Below are positions 28,563-37,281 of a stretch of 64,000 bases of DNA, in pieces. The stretch covers positions 1 to 64,000 of the forward strand of contig NZ_JAVIFW010000016.1 of assembly GCF_031157275.1 (NCBI RefSeq). Direction: 5' to 3'. The DNA comes from Streptomyces sp. LHD-70. Its GTDB lineage: Bacteria; Actinomycetota; Actinomycetes; Streptomycetales; Streptomycetaceae. Each line of letters begins with the position of its first letter. Position 1 is the stretch's first letter. The notes under the pieces are model-generated. The model was given only the letters and a program-made list of their open reading frames with translations. It was not told where the DNA came from and ran no database searches. The position numbers and the translations under genes were made by a program.

Positions 28563-30607
28563 CAGGGCGCACCGTGTCCCGGCCCGTGTTCCGTCCCGCG
28601 CCCTGGCTCACGTCCGGTGAGGTGTCCGCTGAGGTGTCCGGTGAGGTGTCCGGTGAGGTGTCCGGTGCCGTGGACGTACCGGCCGAGCGCGGTCAGCGGG
28701 AAGACCTGCCGGTACAGGTGGTAGTTGATCGAGAAGTCCCACGGGAACCCAGTGCCGGTGAAGTACGGCTCGTCCCAGGTCCCGTCGTCGTTCTGCGTCC
28801 CGGCGAGCCAGGCCACGCCGCGCTCGACGGCCTTGGAGCCCCGCTCGTCCGCGGCGAGCAGCGCGAGCAGCGCCCAGGCGGTCTGCGAGGCGGTGGACTC
28901 GCCGCTCGCCACCCACTCCGGGTCGACGTACGACCGCAGGTCCTCGCCCCAGCCGCCGTCCTCGTTCTGCACCGACTCCAGCCAGGTGACCGCCCGCCGG
29001 ATCGCCGGGTGCGTGGCGGGGATCCCGGCCGCGGTCAGGGCGGGCACGACCGAGCCCGTCCCGTACAGGTAGTTGACGCCCCAGCGCCCGAACCAGGCGC
29101 CGTTCGCCTCCTGCTCGGCGAGCAGCCACGTGATCCCGCGCCGGGTCCGCGGATCGCTCGCCTTCCCCTCGTACGCGAGCATCTCGACGACGTGGGCGGT
29201 GACGTCGGCGGAGGGCGGGTCGATGACCTCGCCGAAGTCGCAGAAGGGCAGCCGGTTGGGGAAGCCGCTGGTGTTGTCGGCGTCGAACGCGGCCCACGCC
29301 CCGTTCTTCGACTGCATGCCCAGCGTCCAGGCCATGCCCCGGCGGATCGCCCCGTCGACGCGGACGGGGTCGGGGTGCCGCACCCGGCGCAGCGCGAGGG
29401 CGACCTCGGCGGTGTCGTCGATGTCCGGGTAGTTGTCGTTGTGGAACTCGAACGCCCAGCCGCCGGGGGCGAGTTCGGGCCTGCGCACCGACCAGTCGCC
29501 GGGCCGGGCGATCTCCTCGGCGAGCATCCAGTCGGCGGCCTTGACCAGGCGCGGATCGTCGGCGGGCACGCCCGCGTCGGCGAGGGCGATGGTCGCGAGA
29601 CAGGTGTCCCAGACGGGCGACTGGCAGGCCTCGATCATCCGCGCCCCGTCCTCGCGCCACACCGCGAACCGGTCGAGCGAGGCGAGCCCTTCGCGGAGCA
29701 CCGGGTGGTCGAGGTCGTAGCCGAGCAGGTGCAGGGCGATGATCGAGTACACGGCCGGGGGCTGGATGCCGCCCCAGCAGCCGTCGTTCTCCTGCCGCTC
29801 GACGATCCAGCGCCCCGCGGAGCGCATCGCCATCCGCCGCAGACCGGGCACGGCGACCTTCTGGTACGCGTGCAGCGCCTGGTCGAGCCGCTGGAAGAGG
29901 CCGTCCCAACTCGCCATCGGGGCACGGGACTTGGGTGAATTCGGTACGCGCGCATCGGTGTGCAGCTCGTCGAGCGGGAACGGCGCGGGACGTACCGGCC
30001 GCTTCGCGGAGACGATGGTGAGGGGCACGATGGTCTGCCGGGCCCAGCAGCCGAAGTCGTAGATGTTGAGCGGGAACCACTTCGGGAAGTAGATGAGTTC
30101 CGGCGGGAGTTCCGGCAGGTCGTCCCACTTCCACCAGCCGAACAGGGCCAGCCAGATGCGGGTGAAGACCCGGGCACCGGCGATGCCGCCGCGGGCGCGG
30201 ATCCAGGCGGAGGCCCGCGCCATGTGCGGGGCGTCCGGCTCGTCCCCGGCCAGACGCAGGGCGACGTACGCCTCGATGGTGGTGGAGAGTTCGCCGGGCC
30301 CGCCGTAGAACGTGGCCCAGGTTCCGTCCTCGCGCTGCTCGCCGCGGATGAACAGGGCGGCGGCCTGTGTGGTCTCCTCGTCCCCGATGCCGAGGAACTG
30401 ACGCAGAAGCAGATCCTCCGCGTCCATCGTCACGTTCGTCTCGAGGTCGCCCTTCCACCAGCCCTCGCTGTGCTGTCGTGAGAACAGCAGCCGGGTGGCG
30501 CGTTCGGTGGCCCGCAGGGCCGCCTCGAACGTGTCGGGCCCCTCGTCGGTGGCCGCGGCCGCGCGGGGCCCGAACGCCCCGCTGCTTCCGTCGGTCGTCG
30601 CTGTCAT
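28562..30607 (-). CDS. shc: squalene-hopene cyclase
   Basis: The 681-residue protein is a prokaryotic triterpene cyclase. The protonating DxDD motif is DIDDTA at ~395-400, and QW repeats occur throughout (for example REDGTWATFYGGPGELS, ENDGCWGGIQPPAVYS, QNEDGGWGEDLRSY, QNDDGTWDEPYFTGTGFPWDF). A WYGRWGVNYLYGTG-like segment appears as WFGRWGVNYLYGTGS. It converts squalene to hopene/hopanol at the inner membrane. After the usual end at YRQVFPLTALGRY the protein has an extra ~40 residues of TGHLTGHL and GRGTEHGPGHG repeats, produced by a 12-bp DNA repeat. It is followed by hpnG with a one-base overlap. Confidence 0.97.
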   Translation of the reverse strand: MTATTDGSSGAFGPRAAAATDEGPDTFEAALRATERATRLLFSRQHSEGWWKGDLETNVTMDAEDLLLRQFLGIGDEETTQAAALFIRGEQREDGTWATFYGGPGELSTTIEAYVALRLAGDEPDAPHMARASAWIRARGGIAGARVFTRIWLALFGWWKWDDLPELPPELIYFPKWFPLNIYDFGCWARQTIVPLTIVSAKRPVRPAPFPLDELHTDARVPNSPKSRAPMASWDGLFQRLDQALHAYQKVAVPGLRRMAMRSAGRWIVERQENDGCWGGIQPPAVYSIIALHLLGYDLDHPVLREGLASLDRFAVWREDGARMIEACQSPVWDTCLATIALADAGVPADDPRLVKAADWMLAEEIARPGDWSVRRPELAPGGWAFEFHNDNYPDIDDTAEVALALRRVRHPDPVRVDGAIRRGMAWTLGMQSKNGAWAAFDADNTSGFPNRLPFCDFGEVIDPPSADVTAHVVEMLAYEGKASDPRTRRGITWLLAEQEANGAWFGRWGVNYLYGTGSVVPALTAAGIPATHPAIRRAVTWLESVQNEDGGWGEDLRSYVDPEWVASGESTASQTAWALLALLAADERGSKAVERGVAWLAGTQNDDGTWDEPYFTGTGFPWDFSINYHLYRQVFPLTALGRYVHGTGHLTGHLTGHLSGHLTGREPGRGTEHGPGHGAP
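28612..28667. repeat. 12-bp tandem repeat coding the cyclase C-terminal tail
   Basis: About 4.5 copies of GAGGTGTCCGGT (plus strand) sit inside the last codons of shc, one copy with a C substitution. They encode the TGHL repeats of the tail. The length is a multiple of three, so expansions or contractions keep the frame. Confidence 0.85.
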
Positions 30608-30683
30608 GGCTTCCCCTCCGTGCAGATTCGTGGCTTCTCGAAATGCTGCTGTGCTGGGGTCCGCCGTCGGCCGGTGGGCTGCC

Positions 30684-30720
30684 GTGGTGCTGTGGTGCTG
30701 TGGTGCTGTGGTGCTGTGGG
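30684..30720. repeat. 8-bp tandem repeat GTGGTGCT upstream of shc
   Basis: More than four copies of GTGGTGCT lie in the 175-bp gap between the polyprenyl synthase and shc genes, 77 bp from the shc start. No gene or hairpin is evident. Copy-number change could alter the leader between the two genes. Confidence 0.85.
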
Positions 30721-30782
30721 GTCAGCGCACCGGCCGGCGACTGCGATTCATATACGGGTGCTGCGGGTGACGCAGATGGTGA

Positions 30783-31901
30783 TCATCTCTTTCGTACGAC
30801 GACGAAGTCGGCCAGGGCGACCAGCTGGCGCCTGACCCGCTCCGGCATGTCCACGCTGCCGAGGGCCTCGACGGCGATCGTGTGCTGGCGGCGCGCCTCC
30901 TGGGCGGTCCAGTCGCGGCCGCCCGCCTCCTCGATGAGGGCGGCGCGGGCGGCAAACTCCTCTTCCGAGAAGTTCTCGAAGTCGCTGCTCTTGGCGTCCG
31001 CGGCGAGCAGTTCGCCGAGCCGCTCGGCGGCTTCGCCCTCGGCGCTCAGGGCGGCGACGACGGGCAGCGACTTCTTGCGCTGACGCAGATCGCTCCAGGT
31101 CTGCTTGCCGGTGGCCTCCGGGTCGCCCCAGATGCCGAGCAGGTCGTCCACCGCCTGGAACGCGAGGCCCAGGTGGTAGCCGTAGCGCTCCAGGGCGTCG
31201 GCGGTGCGCTCGTCGGCGCCGCCGAGGACCGCGCCGATGGAGACCGCGCAGGCGAGCAGGGCGCCGGTCTTGTTGCCCTCCATCTCCAGGCACTCCTCGA
31301 CGGTGACCCGCTCGCGGTGCTCGTACGAGATGTCCTGGGCCTGGCCGTCGATCAGCTTCCGGGAGGCGGTGGTGAGCCGGCGCGTGGCACGGCCCGCCTC
31401 GACGGTGTCGAGTTCGAGCAGGATCTCGTTGGCGAGGGCGAAGAGGGCGTCGCCGACGAGGATGGCCTGCGCCGGCCCGTGCACCTTCCACACCGTGTCG
31501 CGGTGGCGGCGCTGCTCGTCGCCGTCCATCAGGTCGTCGTGCAGGAGCGAGAAGTTGTGCACGAGCTCCACGGCGACCGCGCCGGGGATGCCCACCTCGG
31601 GCGCGGCTCCGGCGGCCTCGGCGGAGAGCAGGGCGAGCGCCGGGCGTACGGCCTTGCCGCCGTCACCGGCCGAGGGCCGGCCCTCGGCGTCGATCCAGCC
31701 GAAGTGGTACGCGGCCACGGTGTCCATGGGCGGCGCGAGGCGGTCCACGGCGGCGCGCAGCACCGGCGTGGCCAGGGTGCGGCCGCGGTCGAGCAGCCCC
31801 CCGACGTCCACGCCGTCCACGTCCACGTCATCCGCGACTCCGGCGGCCGAAGGCACAGTCGGCACAGTCTCTCCTCTTGATCCGGTACTGCTACTGCTCA
31901 T
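30783..31901 (-). CDS. polyprenyl (farnesyl-type) diphosphate synthase of the hopanoid operon
   Basis: The 372-residue protein has both Asp-rich motifs of trans-prenyltransferases: LLHDDLMDGDEQRRHRDT at ~119-136 (DDxxD) and FQAVDDLLGIWGD at ~240-252. It couples IPP to allylic diphosphates; in this operon it should supply FPP for HpnC/HpnD. The residues before the first motif (HNFSLL) fit FPP/GGPP rather than long-chain enzymes, but chain length cannot be fixed by eye. ATG 31901 overlaps the hpnE stop by ATGA and has AGGAGG 4 bases ahead; a GTG near 31866 is another possible start. It is intact and in line with the operon. Confidence 0.94.
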   Translation of the reverse strand: MSSSSTGSRGETVPTVPSAAGVADDVDVDGVDVGGLLDRGRTLATPVLRAAVDRLAPPMDTVAAYHFGWIDAEGRPSAGDGGKAVRPALALLSAEAAGAAPEVGIPGAVAVELVHNFSLLHDDLMDGDEQRRHRDTVWKVHGPAQAILVGDALFALANEILLELDTVEAGRATRRLTTASRKLIDGQAQDISYEHRERVTVEECLEMEGNKTGALLACAVSIGAVLGGADERTADALERYGYHLGLAFQAVDDLLGIWGDPEATGKQTWSDLRQRKKSLPVVAALSAEGEAAERLGELLAADAKSSDFENFSEEEFAARAALIEEAGGRDWTAQEARRQHTIAVEALGSVDMPERVRRQLVALADFVVVRKR

Positions 31902-33268
31902 GCCGCCTCCTGAAAGAGATGGTCGTGGGGGCGGCTCAGGGCGGAGAGCGCTGCCCGCGCGGCGGTGGTCCCGCTGCGCACGGCGCCCTCCATGGTCGCG
32001 GGCCAGCCGGTGGCCGTCCACGAGCCGGCCAGGTACAGGCCGGGTGCCTCGGTGCGGGCGCCGGGCCTCAGGCGGCCGACGCCAGGGGTGGGAGCGAAGG
32101 TCGCGGTGCGCTCCCGGGTGACGAAGAAGTCCCGCACCTGGGCGCCGCGTGCCGCGGGCAGCAGCCGCTCCAGCTCGGGCAGGTAGCGGGCGCGCAGCCG
32201 CGCGACGGGCGCGTCGATCTCGTCCTGCGCGGCGGACTGGGACAGGGCGAGGTACTGGCCGCCCTCGTACCCGGACGCGTCGGTGCGGTCGAAGACCCAC
32301 TGCACGGGCGAGCCGACCGCGGCGAAGAACGGCCTCTTCAGCACCTTGCGGTCGTACAGCACATGGACGTTGAGGATCGGCGCGGTGCCGATGGAGAGCA
32401 GCGCCTCCGGGTCGTCGAGCGCGCCGGCGGGCAGCAGCTCGTAGGCCTCGCGCTGCGGTACGGCGAGCACGACCGTGTCGACGTCGAGTCGCTCGCCTTC
32501 CGTTTCGACCTGCCAACCACCGTTCTCCGTACGGGAGATGGCGTCGACCTTGGCCCGGGTCTCGACTCGTACGCCCGCCGCGTCGAGGGCCTTGCGGGCG
32601 AGGGTGTCATGGAGCTCGCCGAGCGGGACGTGGGCCCAGCCGATGTCGGCGGCACCCGGGTCGGTGAGCAGGCCGGTCTTGAAGACCATGGCGGCGAGGC
32701 CGAGCGAGGCGTCCCCGGCGGTGGCGTTCAGGGTGGCCACGCCGACCAGGTCCCACAGCGCCTCGATCGCCCGCGGCGACTGCCCGCGCGCGGCGAGCCA
32801 GGAGCCGAAGTCCTGTGCGTCCAGGGCGGGGTCGTCGAGGTCGAGCTGCTTGAGGGCGAGCGCGGCACGGCCCACCTTGACGCGCTCGGCCAGGGAGAGA
32901 TGCGGGTACGCGGAGAGGCCGGCGGCGAGGTGCAGGGGCACGGGCAGCGCGGTGCGGCGCAGCCGGCCGAGCCGCATCCGGTCGGCGTCGAGCACCGGGA
33001 CGTCGAGCCGGTCCTGCAGCGGGGCGAGCGCGGCGCCGCCGATCCGGTCGAGGAACCAGCGGTACGCGGTGCAGCAACGGAGGTACACGTGCTGGCCGTT
33101 GTCGACGGTCAGCTCGCCGCGCTTGAAGGAGAACGCGAGCCCGCCGAGGCGCGGCCGGCCTTCGAGGAGGGTGACGCGCAGGCCGCCGTCGGCGAGCGCG
33201 AGCGCGGCGGTGACCCCGGCGAGGCCGCCGCCGACGACGACGGCGGACTTGCTCTCGTACCCGCTCAT
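31898..33268 (-). CDS. hpnE: hydroxysqualene dehydroxylase HpnE
   Basis: The 456-residue FAD enzyme begins with the dinucleotide motif VVVGGGLAGVTAALALADGGLRVTLLEGRPRLGG at ~10-43, followed by ELTVDNGQHVYLRCC, a substrate-region mark of the HpnE/phytoene-desaturase-like group. The C-terminal FAD block is GLYLAGSWTATGWPATMEGAVRSG (~415-440). HpnE reduces hydroxysqualene to squalene, the last step of the HpnCDE route. Its ATG overlaps the hpnD stop (ATGA) and its own stop overlaps the next start, giving a tightly coupled chain. Confidence 0.95.
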   Translation of the reverse strand: MSGYESKSAVVVGGGLAGVTAALALADGGLRVTLLEGRPRLGGLAFSFKRGELTVDNGQHVYLRCCTAYRWFLDRIGGAALAPLQDRLDVPVLDADRMRLGRLRRTALPVPLHLAAGLSAYPHLSLAERVKVGRAALALKQLDLDDPALDAQDFGSWLAARGQSPRAIEALWDLVGVATLNATAGDASLGLAAMVFKTGLLTDPGAADIGWAHVPLGELHDTLARKALDAAGVRVETRAKVDAISRTENGGWQVETEGERLDVDTVVLAVPQREAYELLPAGALDDPEALLSIGTAPILNVHVLYDRKVLKRPFFAAVGSPVQWVFDRTDASGYEGGQYLALSQSAAQDEIDAPVARLRARYLPELERLLPAARGAQVRDFFVTRERTATFAPTPGVGRLRPGARTEAPGLYLAGSWTATGWPATMEGAVRSGTTAARAALSALSRPHDHLFQEAA

Positions 33269-34233
33269 GCGCGCCTCCTCGTGGTCCTGCGGGCGATGTG
33301 CCGGGCGTCGAGTCCGGACAGGCCGCGCACGGCCACGTACGCCTTCTCGTGTCCGGGCAGCGAGACGCGGCCGCGCAGGACGGCCTCGGGGTCGCGCTCG
33401 ATGCGGTCGAGGAGGCGGCGGTAGATGCCCGCCATGGCGGCGACGCAGGCGCCGCTGCGGCGGTCGAGCATCGGAAGGAGCCGGTACCCCTCGACGAACA
33501 GGGCGCGGGCGCGGCGCACTTCGAAGTGCACGAGCCCGGCGAAGTCGGCGCCGTGCGGCGGCTCGGACGCGCGGAAGGCGTCCGTGCAGCCGAACTTGGC
33601 GAGGTCGTCGGCGGGCAGATAGACGCGGCCACCCTCGGCGTCTTCCCGAACGTCCCTGAGGATATTGGTGAGTTGGAGGGCGAGCCCGAGTGTGTCGGCG
33701 TATTCCGGGGCGCGTTCGGCCTGCTGCGCGCCCGGTTCGGTGCCGAAGACGCCGAGCGAGAGCCGCCCGATGGCTCCAGCGACGCAGCGGCAGTACGTCT
33801 TCAGCTCGTCCCAGGTCTCGTAGGTCTCGCCGCGTACGTCCATGAGGACGCCGTCGATGAGTTCGTCGAGGCCGCCGAGCGGGATCGGGAAGGTCCGCGC
33901 GGCGTGGCTGAGGGCGACGGCGACCGGGTCGGTGTCGTCCTCGTCGACGGCGCCGTCCCTGACCCGGTCGAGCAGCTGCCGGGTCTCCTCCAGGCGGGTG
34001 TGCTTGACCTCGGGGGCGAGCGTGCCGTCACCGATGTCGTCGACCCGCCGCGAGAACGCGTACAGCGCGGACATCGCGCGCCGCTTGGGCGTCGGCAGCA
34101 GTCTGATGCCGTACGCGAAGTTGCGTGCCTGACCGCCGGTGACCGCCTCGCAGTAGCTGTACGCGGCGACCACCGGAGCGGTCGGCGGCGCGCTGTTGTC
34201 CGTGTCCAGTGCGGAACCCATGGGTTCGCTCAC
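33265..34233 (-). CDS. hpnD: presqualene diphosphate synthase HpnD
   Basis: The 322-residue trans-isoprenyl diphosphate synthase (head-to-head) has SRRVDDIGDG (~61-70), the first Asp-rich site, and NILRDVREDAEGGRVYLP (~190-207), the second. The flanking RRAMSALYAF and YCRCVAGAIGRLSLGVFG are typical of squalene/phytoene synthases. HpnD joins two FPP into presqualene diphosphate. The start is GTG 34233 overlapping the hpnC stop (GTGA); an ATG four codons later is an alternative. GAGGTGA is a good ribosome site. The family split HpnC versus HpnD rests on order and on the DVREDAEGGRVYLP motif. Confidence 0.93.
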   Translation of the reverse strand: MSEPMGSALDTDNSAPPTAPVVAAYSYCEAVTGGQARNFAYGIRLLPTPKRRAMSALYAFSRRVDDIGDGTLAPEVKHTRLEETRQLLDRVRDGAVDEDDTDPVAVALSHAARTFPIPLGGLDELIDGVLMDVRGETYETWDELKTYCRCVAGAIGRLSLGVFGTEPGAQQAERAPEYADTLGLALQLTNILRDVREDAEGGRVYLPADDLAKFGCTDAFRASEPPHGADFAGLVHFEVRRARALFVEGYRLLPMLDRRSGACVAAMAGIYRRLLDRIERDPEAVLRGRVSLPGHEKAYVAVRGLSGLDARHIARRTTRRRA

Positions 34234-35132
34234 CCCTCACCTCGCAGGGTCGCCCCGACCTCGCGCAGCAGCCCGGCCTTCGTGGGCCGGGGCGGTCCGG
34301 GGAGTACGTCGTGCCGGGCGGCCTCGACGGCGCGCAGTGCGGCGCGGCCGCCACCGACGAATCCGGCGAGCAGCAGCCTGAGCCGTCCGCGCACGCTGTG
34401 CACCAGCGGCGCGCCCTCGTCGAGCAGGCCGCGGGCGCGCTCCGCCTCGAAGGCGACTAGGGCCCGCACCGGCGCGGAGGCGGCGGGTGCGGCGAGGTCG
34501 GACTCCTGCACGTCGAAGCGCTTCATGTCCTCGGCGGGCAGATAGATCCGGTCGCGCGCCAGGTCCTCGGCGACGTCCTGGAGGTGCTCGACGATCTGCA
34601 GTGCCGTGCACACCGCGTCGGAGCGGCGGAGGCGCTCGGGGCTCGTGGTGCCGGTGACGGCGAGGACGAGCCGGCCGACGGGGTTGGCGGACAGCTCGCA
34701 GTAGGCGAGCAGGTCGCCGTAGGTCGCGTACCGGCTGACCAGCTGGTCCTGGCGGTTGGCCTCGATCAGGCCGAGGAACGGCTCGGGCGTGAGGCGGTGC
34801 CGGCGGACGGTGGGCTGGAGGCGGCGGAGCAGCGGGTGGCCCGGGGTGCCGCCGAAGACGCGACGCAGGTCGGCCTCGAAGGCGTCGAGGAGGGTGAGCC
34901 GGTCCTCGGCGGCCGCGGGGTCGAGGCCGAGGAGGCGGGCGTCGGCGCCGCCGGGGGCGAGGTCGCCGTCACCGATGTCGTCGACGAGCCGGGCGAAGCC
35001 GTAGATCGCGACGAGGTCGGTGCGCCAGGCGCGGGGCAGAAAGAAAGGAGCCACCGGGAAGTTCTCGTCGGCAGCCTTGTCGAGAGTCGCGCGCTCCGGG
35101 AGTGCGGGGCGCGCCGTCCGGCCTCCCGTCAC
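34230..35132 (-). CDS. hpnC: hydroxysqualene synthase HpnC
   Basis: The 300-residue protein has the HpnC start DKAADENFPVAPFFLPRAWRTDLVAIYGFARLVDDIGDGD (~17-56), with the first Asp-rich site, and LQDVAEDLARDRIYLP (~182-197), with the second. It turns presqualene diphosphate into hydroxysqualene. It is the first enzyme gene of the leftward hopanoid operon. GTG 35132 has no strong ribosome site of its own but overlaps by GTGA the end of a 21-codon upstream frame, so it may rely on coupled translation. Length is normal. Confidence 0.93.
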   Translation of the reverse strand: MTGGRTARPALPERATLDKAADENFPVAPFFLPRAWRTDLVAIYGFARLVDDIGDGDLAPGGADARLLGLDPAAAEDRLTLLDAFEADLRRVFGGTPGHPLLRRLQPTVRRHRLTPEPFLGLIEANRQDQLVSRYATYGDLLAYCELSANPVGRLVLAVTGTTSPERLRRSDAVCTALQIVEHLQDVAEDLARDRIYLPAEDMKRFDVQESDLAAPAASAPVRALVAFEAERARGLLDEGAPLVHSVRGRLRLLLAGFVGGGRAALRAVEAARHDVLPGPPRPTKAGLLREVGATLRGEG

Positions 35133-35194
35133 CGTGCGCTGCCCGGCGCGGGGACGGCGGAAGCATTGGGGAGGAGGGGGCTTTCCGTAGCCAT
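35129..35194 (-). CDS. 21-codon upstream frame coupled to hpnC
   Basis: ATG 35194 opens a frame MATESPLLPNASAVPAPGSA then R, whose TGA overlaps the hpnC GTG (GTGA). GGGAG is ~11 bases ahead of the ATG. hpnC has no clear ribosome site, so ribosomes ending here could start it. Alternatively a frame change in this sequence split a longer hpnC N-terminus. The peptide itself shows no features. Confidence 0.4.
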   Translation of the reverse strand: MATESPLLPNASAVPAPGSAR

Positions 35195-35365
35195 TGCCGT
35201 CACATCTCCCGTTCTACACTGCCAACCCGAGACAGCTCATTTCGGACACGCCGCCGACCAGTCCAGCTTACGTTGTACGCCGCCGCGCGGTGTTCCGGGG
35301 GTGCGCCGCGCCGCAGGTCGGCGCGGATTTCCGGGTCAACATTCCGCTTTCGTACGGGAGTTGAC

Positions 35366-35404
35366 GGCCAGGGCCCGGCCGGTACCGACCGGGAGGCCCT
35401 GGCC
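35366..35404 (-). terminator. hairpin terminator after the ABC exporter ATPase
   Basis: GGCCAGGGCC at 35366-35375 pairs with GGCCCTGGCC at 35395-35404, and inner bases (CCGGCCGGT/ACCGACCGG) extend the stem. It lies 8 bp after the stop of the leftward ATPase gene and before the hopanoid operon, separating the two transcription units. Confidence 0.78.
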
Positions 35405-35412
35405 TGAATGCG

Positions 35413-36207
35413 CTACTTGCCGGTGAACTTCTCGTACTCCTTGAGCACCTCGTCCGTGGGGCCGTCCATGCGGAGCTCACCGCGCTCCAGCCACAGGACC
35501 CGGTCGCAGGTGTCGCGGATCGACTTGTTGTTGTGGCTCACCAGGAAGACCGTGCCGGCCTCCTTGCGCAGCTCGCGGATGCGGGCCTCGGAGCGCTTCT
35601 GGAACTTGCGGTCGCCGGTGGCCAGGGCCTCGTCGATCATCAGGACGTCGTGGTCCTTGGCGGCGGCGATGGAGAAGCGCAGGCGGGCCGCCATGCCGGA
35701 CGAGTAGGTGCGCATCGGCAGGGTGATGAAGTCGCCCTTCTCGTTGATGCCCGAGAAGTCGACGATGTCCTGGTAGCGCGCCCGGATCTGCTCGCGGGAC
35801 ATGCCCATCGCGAGCCCGCCGAGTATGACGTTCCGCTCGCCCGTCAGGTCGTTCATCAGGGCCGCGTTCACGCCGAGGAGCGAGGGCTGGCCGTCGGTGT
35901 AGACCTTGCCCTTCTCGGCCGGGAGCAGGCCCGCGATGGCGCGAAGCAGCGTGGACTTGCCGGAGCCGTTGGAGCCGATCAGGCCGACGGCCTCGCCGCG
36001 GTACGCGGTGAAGGTGACGCCCTTGACGGCGTGCACCTTGCGCACACCGCGCTCTTCGCCGCCGCGCTTGACGATCCGGCTGAGGGCGGCGGTGGCGCTG
36101 CCCTTGCCCTTGGAGCCCGCGTTGACGCGGTACACGATGTGCAGCTCGTCGGCGATGACCGTCGGGACGCGGGGCTGCTGTGCTTCTTCGGGGGTCTGCT
36201 CAGCCAC
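35413..36207 (-). CDS. ABC transporter ATPase, TagH/Wzt type (teichoic-acid/polysaccharide export)
   Basis: The 264-residue protein has an N-terminal YRVNAGSKGKG insertion typical of polysaccharide exporters, Walker A GLIGSNGSGKSTLL at ~75-88, signature YSSGMAARLRFSIAAA near 168-183, Walker B VLMIDEALATGD and the switch His in FLVSHNNKSI. No C-terminal carbohydrate-binding domain is present. It powers export of a lipid-linked glycopolymer across the inner membrane together with the adjacent permease, whose gene it overlaps by 8 bases. A terminator follows at once. The substrate is unknown but the cluster points to a polyol-phosphate or teichoic-type polymer. Confidence 0.92.
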   Translation of the reverse strand: MAEQTPEEAQQPRVPTVIADELHIVYRVNAGSKGKGSATAALSRIVKRGGEERGVRKVHAVKGVTFTAYRGEAVGLIGSNGSGKSTLLRAIAGLLPAEKGKVYTDGQPSLLGVNAALMNDLTGERNVILGGLAMGMSREQIRARYQDIVDFSGINEKGDFITLPMRTYSSGMAARLRFSIAAAKDHDVLMIDEALATGDRKFQKRSEARIRELRKEAGTVFLVSHNNKSIRDTCDRVLWLERGELRMDGPTDEVLKEYEKFTGK

Positions 36208-37144
36208 GGCCGTACTTCTCCTCTGACTTCCAGAAGTAGATGAACCCGCCGATACCGAGCAGCAGGGCCCAGCCCAGGCCGAGGGCCCAGACGTGCTCCG
36301 GCAGCGCGGGAAGGGTCTCCGCGCCGTTGCCGGTGATCAGCGCGTCGCGCATCAGGTCCATGTAGACCGCCGCCGGGTTGGCGAGCAGGGCCTCGGCGAT
36401 CCAGCCCGGGGCGGTGACCTTCGTGAGCATGTAGTCCAGCGGGAACATCACGCCGGACGCGTACATCCACGTACGCATGACGAACGGCATCAGCTGGGCC
36501 AGGTCGGGGGTCTTGCTGCCGGCCCTGGCCATGATCAGCGCGAGACCGGTGTTGAAGACGAACTGCAGCGCGAGCGCGGGCAGGATCAGGAACCAGGACC
36601 AGGACGGGTAGTGCCCGAAGCCGATCAGGATGAGCAGCAGCACGATCATCGAGAAGAGCAGCTGCTGGAGCTGCTGCAGCGAGAACGAGACGGGCAGCGA
36701 GGCGCGCGGGAAGTGCAGCGCCCGCACCAGGCCCAGGTTCCCGGAGATCGAGCGGACCCCGGACATGACCGAGCTCTGCGTGAAGGTGAAGACGAAGACG
36801 CCGGTCACGAGGAACGGGACGTAGACGTTGTTCTTCATCTCGCCCCGGCCGCCGAGCAGCAGGCCGAAGATCAAGAAGTAGACCAGCGCGTTGAGCAGCG
36901 GCGTCGCCACCTGCCAGAGCTGGCCCAGCTTGGCCTGGCTGTACTGCGCGGTCAGCTTGGCCTGCGAGAAGGCGAGGATGAAGTGCCGGCGGTCCCACAG
37001 CTGTCCGACGTACTCGAACAGGCCGGGGCGGGCACCGGACTGCGCGAGCCCGTACTTGGCGGCGAGTTCGGCCGGGGACAGCCCGTCATCGGGCGACGGT
37101 GGCGCGCTCACCGCGACTGGACCGTCATGCGTTGTCTCACTCAC
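36200..37144 (-). CDS. ABC-2 type permease, TagG/Wzm type
   Basis: The 314-residue protein has a cytoplasmic N-terminus, the conserved FSQAKLTAQYSQAKLGQLWQVATPLLNALVYFLIFGLLLG entry, and six membrane segments ending near GGFIYFWKSEEKYG. The ABC-2 signature RDALITGNGAETLPALPEHVWALG links the last segments. It forms the channel for the lipid-linked polymer exported with the downstream ATPase. TMs lie at ~85-105, 115-135, 155-180, 188-206, 218-240 and 280-300. The starts overlap, so the two subunits are made together. Confidence 0.93.
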   Translation of the reverse strand: MSETTHDGPVAVSAPPSPDDGLSPAELAAKYGLAQSGARPGLFEYVGQLWDRRHFILAFSQAKLTAQYSQAKLGQLWQVATPLLNALVYFLIFGLLLGGRGEMKNNVYVPFLVTGVFVFTFTQSSVMSGVRSISGNLGLVRALHFPRASLPVSFSLQQLQQLLFSMIVLLLILIGFGHYPSWSWFLILPALALQFVFNTGLALIMARAGSKTPDLAQLMPFVMRTWMYASGVMFPLDYMLTKVTAPGWIAEALLANPAAVYMDLMRDALITGNGAETLPALPEHVWALGLGWALLLGIGGFIYFWKSEEKYGRG

Positions 37145-37218
37145 AAGGGGAAACTTTCGTCTTCAAGATGCGCTGCCGGGATGGGGGCAGCGGAAACCGC
37201 GGGCCGGGGTCTGGGCCC

Positions 37219-37251
37219 GGGGTGTCCCGCACCGGATCTGCCGGACACCCC
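37219..37251 (-). terminator. hairpin terminator after the GT2 gene
   Basis: GGGGTGTCC at 37219-37227 pairs with GGACACCCC at 37243-37251 across a 15-base loop, 30 bp beyond the GT2 stop. It lies upstream of the permease start and would end transcription of the 42550-37282 operon before the ABC exporter. Confidence 0.65.
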
Positions 37252-37281
37252 CTGAGCCCGATGCTCTCAGACCAGAGCTTG

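Noticed and set aside
30783..32516. A 577-residue version of the polyprenyl synthase
   Set aside because: The first ~205 residues are antisense-like Arg/Ala sequence overlapping hpnE; the ATG at 31901 with AGGAGG is the true start.
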